Assembly: GCA_025350865.1 (NCBI GenBank)
Contig: JANXWZ010000073.1
Location: 1 to 34,561 of the forward strand
DNA: 34,561 bases
Origin: Rhodanobacteraceae bacterium
Lineage (GTDB): Bacteria; Acidobacteriota; Terriglobia; Terriglobales; Acidobacteriaceae
Reading direction: 5' to 3'
A model generated the notes under the pieces. It was not told the origin of the DNA, searched no databases, and worked only from the letters and a program-made list of their open reading frames with translations. Each line of letters begins with the position of its first letter. Within the stretch, counting starts at the first letter, position 1. The position numbers were made by a program, and so were the translations under genes. Below, piece by piece: positions 1 to 9,005 of the stretch.

Positions 1-575
1 GAGATGTTTTCGCCGAGCTTGGCGACCTTCGAGGCGATGAGTTGCTGGATCGTCTGCGAAGCTTCCTTGATGAATGGCTGATCGAGCAGGCAGAACTCCT
101 CGTAGAACTTGGCGATCTTGCCCTCGAGAATCTTGCCTACGACGGCCTCGGGCTTGCCCTTCATCGCGGGCTGGGCGAGGAAGACTTCCTTCTCGCGGTC
201 GAGCTCGGACTGTGGCACTTCTTCGCGACCGACGAAGCGCGGGTCGGTGGCGGCAATGTGCATGGCGATGTCGCGGAGCAGCTCCTGGAAGTCGTCGGTG
301 CGGGCTACGAAGTCGGACTCGCAGTTGAGCTCGATCAGTACGCCGATTTTGCCGCCGGCGTGGATGTAGGTTCCGACCGCGCCCTCATTTGTGGTGCGGG
401 AGGCCTTCTTGGCGGCCGATGCCATGCCGCGCTTGCGCAGGACGACGAAGGCGTTTTCCATGTCGCCCTTGGCTTCCTGGAGGGCCTTGAGGCAATCTCC
501 CATGGGGGCGCCGGACTTTTCGCGGAGGTCTTTGACGAGCTTGGCGTCGATCTTTACTGGGGTTTCGGTGGACAT
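1..575 (-). CDS. tsf: Elongation factor Ts (C-terminus beyond left edge)
   Basis: EF-Ts is the cytoplasmic nucleotide-exchange factor that regenerates EF-Tu-GTP during translation. The reading frame from the ATG at 573-575 begins MSTETPVKIDAKLVKDLREK. It carries the N-terminal UBA-like region with the family signature around SGAPMGDCLKALQEAKGD, then the core motif CESDFVART and the segment ELLRDIAMHIAA. About 191 residues are present; bacterial EF-Ts is usually 200-300 residues, so the C-terminal part lies outside the window. An AAGGGA ribosome-binding site lies about six bases before the ATG. It follows rpsB on the same strand, the usual rpsB-tsf order, but is separated from it by a 214-base gap holding a hairpin and a repeat-like block. 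Identity is very secure. Confidence 0.96.
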   Translation of the reverse strand, partial: MSTETPVKIDAKLVKDLREKSGAPMGDCLKALQEAKGDMENAFVVLRKRGMASAAKKASRTTNEGAVGTYIHAGGKIGVLIELNCESDFVARTDDFQELLRDIAMHIAATDPRFVGREEVPQSELDREKEVFLAQPAMKGKPEAVVGKILEGKIAKFYEEFCLLDQPFIKEASQTIQQLIASKVAKLGENI

Positions 576-666
576 TTGATTCCCTTCTCTTTTGCGGTGC
601 GGCGAGCCGCTTCGCGAGTTTATCGGTCATGCGTTACGGGGGTGCGAATTGGAGCGCCGAAGCGAA

Positions 667-742
667 GGCATACCCCAGGGGCTAAAGCCCGATTCGTTGG
701 ACGTCTAAGAGGGCCAAGTCTAAAGCCTTGGCGTACCTAGAG
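667..742. repeat. Repeat-like block with GGGCTAAAGCCC and CCAAG..CCTTGG palindromes
   Basis: The rpsB-tsf gap contains two adjacent small palindromes, one around GGGGCTAAAGCCC and one around GGCCAAG...CCTTGGC, followed by GTACCTAGAG. The arrangement resembles an interspersed repeat I recall from Acidobacteriaceae genomes. Only this copy is present in the window, so repeat status rests on memory and would need a genome-wide search. Confidence 0.4.
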
Positions 743-745
743 GCT

Positions 746-777
746 CGCCGTGGGACGATTGAAGCTGTCCCACGGCG
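746..777 (-). terminator. Strong hairpin after rpsB, no U-tract
   Basis: Perfect 11-base arms (CGCCGTGGGAC at 746-756 and its complement at 767-777) enclose a 10-base loop directly downstream of the rpsB stop. There is no T-run on either side, so it may be a processing, pausing or attenuation element between rpsB and tsf rather than a true intrinsic terminator. Confidence 0.5.
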
Positions 778-789
778 GGCAGGAGGTGC

Positions 790-1740
790 TTAGGCGGAGA
801 CTTCGGCGGGGGCCGGTTCGGCTTCGGGCTCGGGCTCGGTTGCTGCTGCCGGAGCCTTCTTGATGCCGCCGCCGAGTACTGCTGCGAGGTCGATGTTTTC
901 GTCGTCGACGACATCCTCAACGGACGCTTCGGCGGTTCCGGTCGATTCCTGCACTGGAATATCCGATAAGCCATCTTCGTCGTCTTCGCCGAGCATGTGC
1001 GAGGAGGCTGGCATCTCGCGGACATCGGAGGCCTCGGTGGCGAAGGCGCGCTCGGAGACCATCTGGACGCCTTCAGCGGCCGAGTCGGCCATCTTCATGG
1101 TGAAGAGGCGGATGGCGCGGAGAGCGTCGTCGTTGCCGGGGATCACGTAGTCGACCACGGTGGGGTCGCAGTTGGTGTCGACGACAGCGACGACCGGGAT
1201 GCCGAGCTTGCGGGCTTCGGCGACGGCGATGGCTTCGTTGTTGGAGTCGACGATGAAGAGCGCGTCAGGGAGGCGCTTCATGTTGCGGATACCGGCCAGG
1301 TTGGTCGAGAGGTGCTTGCGCTCGCGTTCGAGCTTGATGACTTCCTTCTTGGTGAGCAGCTCGTAGCGGCCGTCGGTCGACATGTCATCGAGCTCAACGA
1401 GGCGCTTTACCGACTTCTGGACTGTTACCCAGTTCGTAAGAAGGCCACCGAGCCAGCGGCTGTTGATGTAGGGCATGCCGGCGCGGGTGGCTTCTTCGGC
1501 GATCGCGTCCTGAGCCTGGCGCTTGGTGCCGACGAAGAGGATGAGCTTGCCGGTGGACGTCAGGTCGGTGACGAACTTGGACGCCTCTTTGAACATCTTG
1601 AGGGTCTTCTGGAGGTCGATGATGTAAATGCCGTTGCGCTCGCCGAAGATGTATTCCTTCATCTTGGGGTTCCAACGCTTGGTTTGGTGTCCGAAGTGAA
1701 CGCCTGCTTCGAGGAGTTCTTTCATTGTGATGTTGGCCAT
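790..1740 (-). CDS. rpsB: 30S ribosomal protein S2 with long acidic C-terminal tail
   Basis: S2 is a late-assembling protein of the small ribosomal subunit. The N-terminus [20 protein letters not shown] and the segments [20 protein letters not shown] and [13 protein letters not shown] are diagnostic. The protein has 316 residues against about 240-260 for a typical S2. The excess is a C-terminal tail from roughly residue 235, first acidic ([29 protein letters not shown]) and then Ala/Pro/Glu-rich ([21 protein letters not shown] is the end, slightly abridged here as an A/P/E run). AGGAG lies seven bases before the ATG. It sits between rpsI and tsf on the same strand. Tailed S2 proteins occur in several phyla; the role of the tail is unknown. 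Confidence 0.96.
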   Translation of the reverse strand: MANITMKELLEAGVHFGHQTKRWNPKMKEYIFGERNGIYIIDLQKTLKMFKEASKFVTDLTSTGKLILFVGTKRQAQDAIAEEATRAGMPYINSRWLGGLLTNWVTVQKSVKRLVELDDMSTDGRYELLTKKEVIKLERERKHLSTNLAGIRNMKRLPDALFIVDSNNEAIAVAEARKLGIPVVAVVDTNCDPTVVDYVIPGNDDALRAIRLFTMKMADSAAEGVQMVSERAFATEASDVREMPASSHMLGEDDEDGLSDIPVQESTGTAEASVEDVVDDENIDLAAVLGGGIKKAPAAATEPEPEAEPAPAEVSA

Positions 1741-1856
1741 GTGGGGCTCCTGCTTAGAGACGCCGTAGGTATCGGGCGTCTGGATTTATCCCTCGGAAGG
1801 GAGATTTAGGTCCTTGCCTCCGCAGTATGCAGAGGGTGGTGCGATGAGACCAGCTT

Positions 1857-1907
1857 TTAGCTCTTAGCCGTTAGCTTTTAGCTAAAGGCTAAGAGCTAAC
1901 GGCTAAG
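1857..1907. repeat. Heptanucleotide repeat that inverts midway (hairpin)
   Basis: TTAGC recurs at exactly 7-base intervals (starting 1857, 1864, 1871, 1878). The complement GCTAA then recurs at 7-base intervals (1881, 1888, 1895, 1902). The array thus flips strand at the palindrome TTAGCTAA and folds into a hairpin about 50 bases long. A shifted register gives perfect 14-base arms (1863-1876 with 1894-1907). It lies in the 178-base gap between rpsI and rpsB, so it will be in the transcript of the ribosomal operon. Confidence 0.85.
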
Positions 1908-1918
1908 CGGCTGCCGTA

Positions 1919-2314
1919 CTAGCGCTTGGAGAACTGGAAGCGTGCGCGAGCGCCCTTCTGGCCGTACTTCTTGCGTTCCTTGCCGCGTGAATCGCGGGTG
2001 ACGAGGCCTTCGGCCTTGAGCGCCTTGCGGAGCTCAGGGTTGAATTCCATGAGGGCGCGTGCGATGCCGAGCTTGACTGCGTCGGCCTGGCCCATGACGC
2101 CTCCACCGCGAACGGTGGTGAGGACGTCGAAGGTCTCGCCGATATCGGCGATGCCGAGGGAACGCTTGGCCGCTGCGCGCTGCTGGGCGGTGACGAAGTA
2201 GACATCAGCTTCTTTGCCGTTGACGGTGAACTTGCCGCTGCCGGGACGCAGGAAGACGCGGGCGATGGAGGACTTGCGCCGGCCGGTTCCGTAGTATTGG
2301 ACTAGATCTGCCAT
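1919..2314 (-). CDS. rpsI: 30S ribosomal protein S9
   Basis: S9 belongs to the head of the small subunit, and its C-terminal tail reaches the P-site tRNA. The 131-residue product has the family start [19 protein letters not shown], the middle segment [20 protein letters not shown] and the invariant basic end ending FSKR. Length matches the family (about 130). AAGGAAAAATC before the ATG at 2312-2314 serves as ribosome-binding site and overlaps the rplM stop, so translation is probably coupled to rplM nine bases upstream. Confidence 0.97.
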   Translation of the reverse strand: MADLVQYYGTGRRKSSIARVFLRPGSGKFTVNGKEADVYFVTAQQRAAAKRSLGIADIGETFDVLTTVRGGGVMGQADAVKLGIARALMEFNPELRKALKAEGLVTRDSRGKERKKYGQKGARARFQFSKR

Positions 2315-2323
2315 GATTTTTCC

Positions 2324-2848
2324 TTATGCCTCAAGTGCTACGTGGTGCGTGGGCTGGCCGGGCTTTACGGTGCCGGGGGTCTTGGGTGCGTTGGTCGCGT
2401 GGTACTCGAGCGGCACGGGCTGCTGGGCGAGGTGCGGGTGCTTATCGCCCTTATAGACCTTGAGCTTGGTGGCCATCTGGCGGCCGAGCTTGCTTTTGGG
2501 CAGCATGCCCTTGATGCTCTGCTCGACGATGGCTTCGGGACGGCGTGCGAGCAGCTTGATGAAGCTCTCTTCGCGGAGGCCGCCGGGGAAACCGGTATAA
2601 CGGCGATAGAGCTTCTGGTCGCCCTTCATGCCGGTGAGAACAATCTTTTCGCAGTTGATCACGATGACGTGATCGCCCATGTCGATGTAGGGGGTGTAGA
2701 GGGGGTTCAGCTTGCCGGCGAGGATGGAAGCGGCAACGGTGGAGAGACGTCCGAGCGTCTTGCCTGCGGCGTCAATGACAAACCACTTGCGCTGAATGTC
2801 CTTCCCGCTGGGGATGGTGGTTCCGTGAGTGTTTCCGATGTTGCTCAT
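2324..2848 (-). CDS. rplM: 50S ribosomal protein L13
   Basis: L13 is an early-assembly protein of the large subunit. The frame can be extended upstream to 2935, but the ATG at 2846-2848 is chosen because AGGGAG lies about 12 bases before it and because the extra N-terminal residues do not resemble L13. The chosen 174-residue protein has the family segments [37 protein letters not shown] and [13 protein letters not shown]. Usual bacterial length is 140-150; the small excess is in an N-terminal arm and a C-terminal stretch near [17 protein letters not shown]. It is the first gene of rplM-rpsI-rpsB-tsf. Confidence 0.95.
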   Translation of the reverse strand: MSNIGNTHGTTIPSGKDIQRKWFVIDAAGKTLGRLSTVAASILAGKLNPLYTPYIDMGDHVIVINCEKIVLTGMKGDQKLYRRYTGFPGGLREESFIKLLARRPEAIVEQSIKGMLPKSKLGRQMATKLKVYKGDKHPHLAQQPVPLEYHATNAPKTPGTVKPGQPTHHVALEA

Positions 2849-3261
2849 AATGCGATGTACTCCCTGAATCTGCTGTCTTCGGTTAGGGCCAGCGTGGTGC
2901 ACGAAGCGGTAAATCGACACGGTTTGCCGACGCAAAATGGCGCATCGAGCGGGGACTCCAGCGGTACCTGACTGCCGGGGATAGGGTGAAGCGGCGCGGG
3001 CCTATCTGCCCTTATGGAAATTCCCTGCCTTTGGCCAGGTAGAACCTGAGGCTGGACGGGGAACCATGTGAGCCTCGCGAAAAGGAATGACCGTCGCCCG
3101 GATTGCGGCAATGGAAGTTCCCTGTCGTGCAGACGCGAGGCTGCGCGAGACTTCAGACTATCGGAGAGATGGGGGCGGAGTCAACGAAAAGTGCACGGGA
3201 ATTGACGGAAATGGAGAGAAGCAGGTCCTCCCGCTCTACGGAAGGATGACAACTTTGATAA
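2849..3261. other. 413-base gene-free region before rplM
   Basis: No convincing gene is seen on either strand. The stretch must hold the promoter and leader of the ribosomal block, which reads leftward, but I could not pick a clear -35/-10 pair. It also contains one copy of the GGATGAC-type repeat at 3219-3253, close to the end of the glycosyltransferase gene. Confidence 0.5.
3219..3253. repeat. GGATGAC-type interspersed repeat, copy 1
   Basis: The core TCCTCCCGCT...AAGGATGAC is nearly the same as the copy lying inside the start of hisC (32498-32533): about 29 of 34 positions agree, and both begin with AGCAGG. It sits just past the stop of the glycosyltransferase gene. Confidence 0.75.
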
Positions 3262-4902
3262 TTAGTGGCGGAGTTGCTCGACGCTGGGTTGCTGGCCGAT
3301 TCTGGTGCGGAGACGTTTGGGAGTGGGTTTGCGTCCGTGCCCGGAGTGGGGCAACTGCGAGCCGGCGGGGTAGAGCTTGTATAGGATCAGCAGGTTACGG
3401 TCGGGGTCGTCCATGGCGGGAAATTCGGCGACCCGTTCGAGCGTGTAGCTGGGGGACAGGGCGTCCATCTTGTCGTCTTCGACCTGGTTCCAGGCGACAT
3501 ACCAGCCGGGTTTGTATTGCTTGACGCGGTCGACGAGTTCGAGGGTGCCGAAGTCGTCGCAGATGCTGGGGATGCCGGTCATGAGCGAGATATCGGAGCC
3601 GGAGATGGAGAGGATGAGCGGGTTGTGGGTGGGGTCGGACTTCTGGTCGTAGCGGATGTAGGCTGCGATGTCGGCGGCGGCACCGACCAGGGTGTAGTCG
3701 GGGTCGCGGACGTATTCGGCGATTTTTCGTGCGTCCGGGATGGCGATTGCGGCGACAGCGAAGGCGGCGACGGAGAGGGCGACGGTGCGGGCTCTGGGCG
3801 TTGGGAAGCAAGGGAGGATGATCGACTCGGTGACGACTGCGAGCAGGATGGTGAGGGGGACGGCGATGACCAGGTAGTACCGCGGCTGCAGGTTGTTGTG
3901 GTAGGCGAGGAAGGCCGTGTAGCCAGCGATCCAGAGGATCAGGGCGGGGATGAGCGGATTGGCGAGGAGGCGGCGTGGGCTCGCGACTGCGATGGTTGCG
4001 GCGATTGCGATGGCGGCCAGCGCGAGCGGATAGAGGATGCGGCCCATCCAAAGGCCGTCGCGCGCAGTTTCGGTGACGACGGAGAGGAAGTTCTCGCGGG
4101 AGATACCGGTGTAACCGTTGGCGCTGAAGAGGTAGTGATAGTCGAGCGGGTGTCCGGAGTGGACGACGCCGATGGAATAGTAGATATCCCAGAGGGTGGC
4201 TGCGAGCGCGACTGTCGGGAAGGCGATGCGGAGGAAGGCGGGAATGCGGTAGCCGGTGGACGCGAAGAGCATCCAGAAGATGGCTGGCGTGAGGAAGAGG
4301 GCAGTTGTCTTGGTGAGGATGAGGATTGGGAGGAGGACGCCGAGGGCGAGGATGGTTGTAAACCCACGTCTCAGAGTCGAGACGTGGGGCACCCAGTTTG
4401 TAGCCAGCAGGGCAAGGAGGGTTAGGAGGGTCAGGAGGGGTTCGATGATGGCGAGGCGGGTGAAGGCGAAGCAGAACGGGTTGGCGGCGAGGAGCAGGAC
4501 GGCGGCGGAGGCGGCGAGCGAGCCGTTGCGGGCGGGGCTGTGGCGGGCGATCAGGACCCACGCGGCCAGGAGGATTCCGGCGAAGATGACGACGGTGAGG
4601 GCTCGAGCGGCGATGAGCGAGACGCCGGTGAAGGAGAAGACGATGGCCTCCAGGAACGGGAGGACGGGGAGGGCGGCGGCGGGGTTGAAGTCGCCGGGGA
4701 CGTACCAGTGGCCGAGCTGGAAGTGGCGGATGGCGGCGTCGCCGTACCAACCCTCATCGGTGTATTTGGACCAGTCCATCCAGGGGGAGTTGTTAGGGAA
4801 ATCGGCGGAGAGGTGGATGAAGTGCAGCCCGAGACAGACGGCCGCGGCGGCGAGCAAAAGGATATGGATCGCGCAGCGGAGCGGTCGGGGCAAATTGTTC
4901 AT
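3262..4902 (-). CDS. GT-C (ArnT/PMT-like) membrane glycosyltransferase
   Basis: This is a 546-residue integral membrane protein with an N-terminal membrane helix (about residues 10-30), many further helices to about residue 400, and a soluble C-terminal part. The first external loop carries TDEGWYGDAA with Asp49-Glu50, where GT-C enzymes of the ArnT/PMT/GT39 group keep their catalytic or metal-binding acidic pair. Such enzymes move a sugar from a polyprenyl-phosphate donor to a lipid, protein or glycan on the outer face of the inner membrane; donor and acceptor cannot be told here. Residues 170-181 (WVPHVSTLRRGF) are encoded by a palindromic interspersed repeat (4361-4395), an in-frame insertion in a loop between helices. 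The C-terminal tail (RKPTPKRLRTRIGQQP) is basic. The gene stands alone on its strand, diverging from the acyltransferase at 5027. Confidence 0.8.
   Translation of the reverse strand: MNNLPRPLRCAIHILLLAAAAVCLGLHFIHLSADFPNNSPWMDWSKYTDEGWYGDAAIRHFQLGHWYVPGDFNPAAALPVLPFLEAIVFSFTGVSLIAARALTVVIFAGILLAAWVLIARHSPARNGSLAASAAVLLLAANPFCFAFTRLAIIEPLLTLLTLLALLATNWVPHVSTLRRGFTTILALGVLLPILILTKTTALFLTPAIFWMLFASTGYRIPAFLRIAFPTVALAATLWDIYYSIGVVHSGHPLDYHYLFSANGYTGISRENFLSVVTETARDGLWMGRILYPLALAAIAIAATIAVASPRRLLANPLIPALILWIAGYTAFLAYHNNLQPRYYLVIAVPLTILLAVVTESIILPCFPTPRARTVALSVAAFAVAAIAIPDARKIAEYVRDPDYTLVGAAADIAAYIRYDQKSDPTHNPLILSISGSDISLMTGIPSICDDFGTLELVDRVKQYKPGWYVAWNQVEDDKMDALSPSYTLERVAEFPAMDDPDRNLLILYKLYPAGSQLPHSGHGRKPTPKRLRTRIGQQPSVEQLRH
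4361..4395. repeat. TGGGGCACCC palindromic repeat, copy inside a gene
   Basis: CCCACGTCTC (4363-4372) and its complement (4379-4388) form perfect 10-base arms around a 6-base loop, followed by GGCACCCAG. The copy at 13500-13533 agrees at 28 of 34 positions. This copy lies wholly within the glycosyltransferase coding sequence and keeps its frame. Confidence 0.85.
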
Positions 4903-4960
4903 CGTTGGGATGTCCCTATTCTAGAGGGAATTTCTGGCCGGGTGGAGCAAAAGACAGAAG

Positions 4961-4984
4961 CAGATCCCTGACGGGATGACAACT
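4961..4984. repeat. GGATGAC-type interspersed repeat, copy 2
   Basis: AGCAGATCCCTGACGGGATG followed by ACAA, in the gap between two divergent genes. The stem is GATCCC/GGGATG-like with a short loop. The same 24-base core recurs at 17100-17123. Confidence 0.75.
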
Positions 4985-5026
4985 AAGGGGAAACGGGACG
5001 GCACGTACAATTTCAGGTGGAGAGCG

Positions 5027-6043
5027 ATGATGAGTGCAGCGAAGACCGGACCTGCTCGCATTGCCGCTCTGGACGGGTTGCGGGCCTGCGCAGTTCTGGC
5101 TGTGTTCCTGAGCCACGCGTTCAGGATCAGGATGCTTTGGATCGGCGTAGATTTGTTTTTCGTGCTGTCGGGATTCCTGATTACCGGGATTCTGCTGGAT
5201 GCGAAGGAGAAAGGTCTGCGTGGCTATTTCGCTCATTTTTACGAGCGCCGTGCGCGGCGGATTCTGCCTCCGTACGTGATTCTGCTGGTGGTTGGGAGCC
5301 TGGTGTTTGGGCTCTTGTGGACGCGCCGCTGGTACCTGTACTTCGGGCTGATGAACTATGTGTGGTTGTATCCGAAGGCTCGATTTCTACCTTTCAATCC
5401 GCTTTGGTCGCTGGGGGTGGAAGAGCAGTTCTACCTGGTGTGGCCTTTTGCGGTTTACTTTCTGAACGAAAAGGCTCTGCGGTGGGTGCTGTGCGGCCTG
5501 TTGGTTCTGGCACCGATTCTCCGGGTTCTGGTGATTCCCTATGATTGGACGCATGAACTGGCGTACATGGGTACGCCGTTTCGGATGGACTGCCTGGCGA
5601 TGGGTGGGCTGCTGACGCTGATTTGGCGGGCCAGGGGCGATGCCATCCGGAGGTATGGGTACCTCGGGCTGATCCCCGTGGCGCTGACGCCGCCGGTGAT
5701 GCTGTGGCTCAACAAGCTGGGGGGTTATTCGTCGTGGGACCCCACGGTGCGGAGTCACGTGGTTACGTTCGGAGTGGCATTGATGGCAGCGACAGGGGCG
5801 TTTCTATGGGGGCTGGGCGGACGGTATGTTGGGATTCTGGAGACCAAGCCGATGCAGTTTCTGGGGCGGATCAGCTATTCCTTCTACCTGGTTCACCTGG
5901 GAGCACTAATGGTCTGGGAGCGGTACTACGAGGATCGATGGATGGTGGCGGGCCTTGGGTTGGGGACCGCGCTCGTTTATGCTACGGCGTCATGGTACCT
6001 GGTTGAGAAGCCGATTCTCTCGGGGGGCGGATCAGGAAGCTGA
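5027..6043 (+). CDS. Acyltransferase family 3 (OafA-like) membrane protein
   Basis: The 338-residue protein is of the acyltransferase-3 fold, polytopic inner-membrane enzymes that acylate sugars of lipopolysaccharide, capsule, peptidoglycan or other exported glycans. It shows the family start RIAALDGLRACAVLAVFLSH with the expected His30, then WIGVDLFFVLSGFLITGIL, the Arg-rich YERRARRILPPY, WSLGVEEQFYLVWPF and near the end ISYSFYLVHLGALMVWERYY. There is no extra C-terminal SGNH domain. The frame extends back to 4976, but AGGTGGAG at 5015-5022 fits the ATG at 5027 (or 5030). The last 12 bases overlap the convergent polymerase-like gene. The substrate is not predictable. Confidence 0.88.
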   Translation: MMSAAKTGPARIAALDGLRACAVLAVFLSHAFRIRMLWIGVDLFFVLSGFLITGILLDAKEKGLRGYFAHFYERRARRILPPYVILLVVGSLVFGLLWTRRWYLYFGLMNYVWLYPKARFLPFNPLWSLGVEEQFYLVWPFAVYFLNEKALRWVLCGLLVLAPILRVLVIPYDWTHELAYMGTPFRMDCLAMGGLLTLIWRARGDAIRRYGYLGLIPVALTPPVMLWLNKLGGYSSWDPTVRSHVVTFGVALMAATGAFLWGLGGRYVGILETKPMQFLGRISYSFYLVHLGALMVWERYYEDRWMVAGLGLGTALVYATASWYLVEKPILSGGGSGS

Positions 6044-7510
6044 TGAACGGACCGGACGCACGTCCGGTACGGCGAGTGGCTGGGGCTTGTGGGGGGCGAT
6101 GACCTGAATTACGAAGGGGGCACCGACTCTAACGATCCAGTAAATGACGATCATGCCGAATATTTCGGCGGTGGCGTAGTAAAGGGGGCCGGTGAGTCCC
6201 GCCTCGACCGCGATGTGAGAGGCGTCGAGGACCGCGACCATCGCCCAGGGTGCCCACTTTGCGCTACCCATGACGGTATCGTTTGCGATGCAGTAGAGGA
6301 AGATGGTCAGCGGCAAAAGCAGCAATATACCAAGCCATTTGGCCTCGTGGTAGGAGACGGCGGTGGCGCTGAAGGCAATTCCCGTAGTTTCGTCGTCTTC
6401 GGAAAGTTCGTTTAATTCATGTCCGAAGGCGTTGCCAGTATTGATTGTCGGCTTATTGCGCCATAAGAATCGAGGAACGACGTTGGCAAACTCGGCATAG
6501 GCTGCGGTCAGCCCGTAGACGTTCCCTTGGTTGGTGTATCCAATAAGCGCGTCGTCGGCTGGGAGCACAATCAGGCGATCGATGAACCCTTCGCGCTTGT
6601 CATAAAGGTGGGGTTCGATCGACAGGTCGAAATCTTCGAGCGTCGCCTCGTAAAGGCGACGGGTTCCATTGAGATCTGTGAGGAATCCGAACGCAACCGC
6701 GAGATTACCTGAAATTGTTGTGGATTTGAATCCACGGGCATATTGGGAGTACGGGACGAGGTAGTAGCTGAATACCAGAGCCAGCGCGATGCTGACCACG
6801 ATCTGAATCTTTGGGAAATCGTAATTGTGCAACCACGCGGCTACCAGGTAGGCCACGAATCCGACGAGCATGCCCTCCTTGCCGAAGGAGAAAAGCCCGA
6901 AGAGGAAGAGCACGATTAGACCCGCAGTAACGATCCAGTTGAAACTGCGTTTGCCGTTCGAGCGGGTGATTTCATAGGAAGTCGCCAACATGACGCCCAG
7001 TTGGGGTAATTTATTGATTTGGGCGAGGATTGAGATGATGGGGTTGGAACGGGCAACTAGACTGATCGTGTAGATGATAAACCCGACAACAAGACATATT
7101 ATCGCTGCCTTCTTGTACTCTTCCGGTGAGTCCAGCGTGTGGAGCATCCCACGCTCCGGCCTGAGTCCGCGGGTGACAAAGGCTACGCCCAATAGCATAG
7201 TCATTCCGATGCAGTAGACGAACATCGTGGCGTTTGGGGCGACCAGGTTCCGTTCGCCCGGCTGACCGAGAAACACTTTGAATGCAAGCCCCAGAACGAC
7301 GTTGAGGAAGCCATTGAAGAAGATGAAGGCGCCTGACGGGTACCGGATACCGCCGGAGATATTGAAAGCGAGTGCCCAAAGCAGAATGTAGACGGCAGTT
7401 AGAACGGCAAACAGGAAGTCGGTCCCCTCCAACACTTGCCCAACGAACAGAGCACTGGTGAAGAGGATGACATATTGCCACGGCAGCCGGTCTGGTGCTG
7501 GGATACGCAT
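6032..7510 (-). CDS. O-antigen/oligosaccharide-repeat polymerase-like membrane protein
   Basis: This is a 492-residue multi-spanning protein with about ten or more hydrophobic helices, a large hydrophilic loop near residues 280-380 (DLNGTRRLYEATLEDFDLSI, DKREGFIDRL, VVPRFLWRNKPTINTGNAFG) and FSFGKEGMLVGFVAYLVAAW in the middle. The topology and the RFLWRNKP loop fit Wzy-like repeat-unit polymerases, which join lipid-linked glycan units on the periplasmic side, but no motif is decisive. I chose the ATG at 7508-7510 over an upstream start at 7588 because AAGG lies about seven bases before it. The gene converges on the acyltransferase and shares 12 bases with it, and is followed upstream by another acyltransferase on the same strand. 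Together these suggest a surface-glycan role. Confidence 0.6.
   Translation of the reverse strand: MRIPAPDRLPWQYVILFTSALFVGQVLEGTDFLFAVLTAVYILLWALAFNISGGIRYPSGAFIFFNGFLNVVLGLAFKVFLGQPGERNLVAPNATMFVYCIGMTMLLGVAFVTRGLRPERGMLHTLDSPEEYKKAAIICLVVGFIIYTISLVARSNPIISILAQINKLPQLGVMLATSYEITRSNGKRSFNWIVTAGLIVLFLFGLFSFGKEGMLVGFVAYLVAAWLHNYDFPKIQIVVSIALALVFSYYLVPYSQYARGFKSTTISGNLAVAFGFLTDLNGTRRLYEATLEDFDLSIEPHLYDKREGFIDRLIVLPADDALIGYTNQGNVYGLTAAYAEFANVVPRFLWRNKPTINTGNAFGHELNELSEDDETTGIAFSATAVSYHEAKWLGILLLLPLTIFLYCIANDTVMGSAKWAPWAMVAVLDASHIAVEAGLTGPLYYATAEIFGMIVIYWIVRVGAPFVIQVIAPHKPQPLAVPDVRPVRSSAS
6051..6068. terminator. Palindrome in the convergent gene overlap region
   Basis: ACCGGACG at 6051-6058 and CGTCCGGT at 6061-6068 are perfect inverted arms just past the acyltransferase stop and inside the end of the facing gene. 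The position suits a bidirectional transcription barrier. There is no T-run. Confidence 0.35.
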
Positions 7511-7663
7511 CGTCTGCCTTGAGTCTACCAGTACGAAAAGGTCGACAGGAGCGGGACGGACAGTGGTCCAACTCCTTCCGGGGGCCATCGTTACGTTTCC
7601 CGGTCGAGCTTGCTTTGCAGCAGATGGAACGACGGCACACGGATTTCACGCAAATAATGAGTG

Positions 7664-8848
7664 TTAGAGGTTCGGGTTGGCGACCGGTTGCGACATGAAA
7701 TATTTCTTCAGGGACAGGATGCGGCTCTCAAAGAGCTGAAAGGACAGGATGGCGCAACCGAGGGAAAGTGCAGCAGCGACGACGAATTGAAGTATGTTCA
7801 ACGCCATTGGGCCTCGATTGCCGACGAGATGTCTTGCGATCCACTCGATGGGCACGAGCAGCAGGACATGGAAGACGTAGACTCCGTAACTGATGTTGCC
7901 GAGGCTACGGAGCCAGCCGATCGAGAAGAAGCGAGCGCAAAGGCCGTGCTGCAGGGCCGCCGCAAGGATGCCGGCGAAGAAGATGGTGATTGCGGGAAGC
8001 CCAACAACCATCATGAGATTGCTTTCGGCCTCGAAGCCGTGGGAAAGGATTGCGATGGTGACGAATCCCGCTAGACCGGCTGCCGCAACCCGCGGCGCCA
8101 GCCGACTGATGCGGGCCCATTCGGGTCCGCGACAGGCGAGTGCAAGCCATGCACCTGCTGCGAGAGCGCCGGCCTGCGATAGCAAAAAGTGGGAGAACTC
8201 ATTTGGTTTTGGGTACAGCCCCCAGATGAGGATTCTGAAGACGACCGACCCGCCGAAGATCATTAGGCAGGCGTTTTTGGCCACAGATCGATTGTCTTTC
8301 GCCCCGATTCGGCTCCAGCACCAATGCAGGAGCCATGGCCACAGGAGATAGAATTGCTCCTCCACCGCAATGGACCAGAGGTGGAAGATTGGCAGCGGCG
8401 AGGCCAGGTTCCCGGAGATGTTGTCGAGAACTGGCATGTTTTCCAGAAACAACACGGGGATCCATATCCATTTTAGGACTTCGCCTACCGTGCCGCCAGG
8501 GACTGCAGCGAGTATCAGTAGGATGAGGGTAAGAAAATACAGCGGGAAGATGCGAAGGGAGCGACGGATGAAAAATTTGCGCCACCAGGATGGGTCGGAG
8601 TAGCCGTCCCATAGGATCCCGGTGATGAGGAACCCCGAAAGAACGAAGAAAAGGACGACTCCAGACCAGCCGCCCTTGTTGATCAGACCGAAAATCCGCA
8701 TGGGCGTGAACGAGGAGTGAGTTCCGCCGCCATAGTGAAAGAAAAATACGATTAAAACTGCGAATCCACGAACGCCGTCAAGGGCGTCAATATGGCGTTT
8801 GCGATCCAGGGGCACCGTCAGCTGTTGGGCTGGTTCGGGAAGAGGCAT
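7664..8848 (-). CDS. Acyltransferase family 3 membrane protein
   Basis: This 394-residue polytopic protein has the acyltransferase-3 start HIDALDGVRGFAVLIVFFFH, SGVVLFFVLSGFLITGILWD, the basic FFIRRSLRIFPLYF, WSIAVEEQFYLLWPWLLHW and, near the end, LGNISYGVYVFHVLLLVPIEW. It is expected to acylate an exported glycan or glycolipid at the inner membrane. The frame extends to 8923; the ATG at 8846-8848 is preferred because the protein then begins shortly before the family domain, and because a TACGCT box lies eight bases before it. It is the nearest same-strand neighbour of the polymerase-like gene (gap about 150 bases), so the two may act on the same polymer. Confidence 0.87.
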   Translation of the reverse strand: MPLPEPAQQLTVPLDRKRHIDALDGVRGFAVLIVFFFHYGGGTHSSFTPMRIFGLINKGGWSGVVLFFVLSGFLITGILWDGYSDPSWWRKFFIRRSLRIFPLYFLTLILLILAAVPGGTVGEVLKWIWIPVLFLENMPVLDNISGNLASPLPIFHLWSIAVEEQFYLLWPWLLHWCWSRIGAKDNRSVAKNACLMIFGGSVVFRILIWGLYPKPNEFSHFLLSQAGALAAGAWLALACRGPEWARISRLAPRVAAAGLAGFVTIAILSHGFEAESNLMMVVGLPAITIFFAGILAAALQHGLCARFFSIGWLRSLGNISYGVYVFHVLLLVPIEWIARHLVGNRGPMALNILQFVVAAALSLGCAILSFQLFESRILSLKKYFMSQPVANPNL

Positions 8849-9005
8849 GATTACCAAGCGTAGCAGGATTGAACTTGGAGGGACGTGCCTGATGACATCC
8901 GGGCTCGGATTTGATCCCCCCACCGGATTGGTCCATGGGATAGGTTATTTAGGTGGATGGTCTGCAACTGACCACCGGTATTGAAATGGAAATGCGGAGT
9001 TGGAA

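Noticed and set aside
997..1809. Long open frame on the plus strand opposite rpsB
   Set aside because: It is the complement of a conserved ribosomal gene in high-GC DNA; the product resembles no family and has shadow-type composition.
3395..4750. 451-codon Arg/Pro/His-rich open frame on the minus strand
   Set aside because: It is an alternate frame of the GT-C glycosyltransferase; the composition is that of an out-of-frame read of high-GC DNA.
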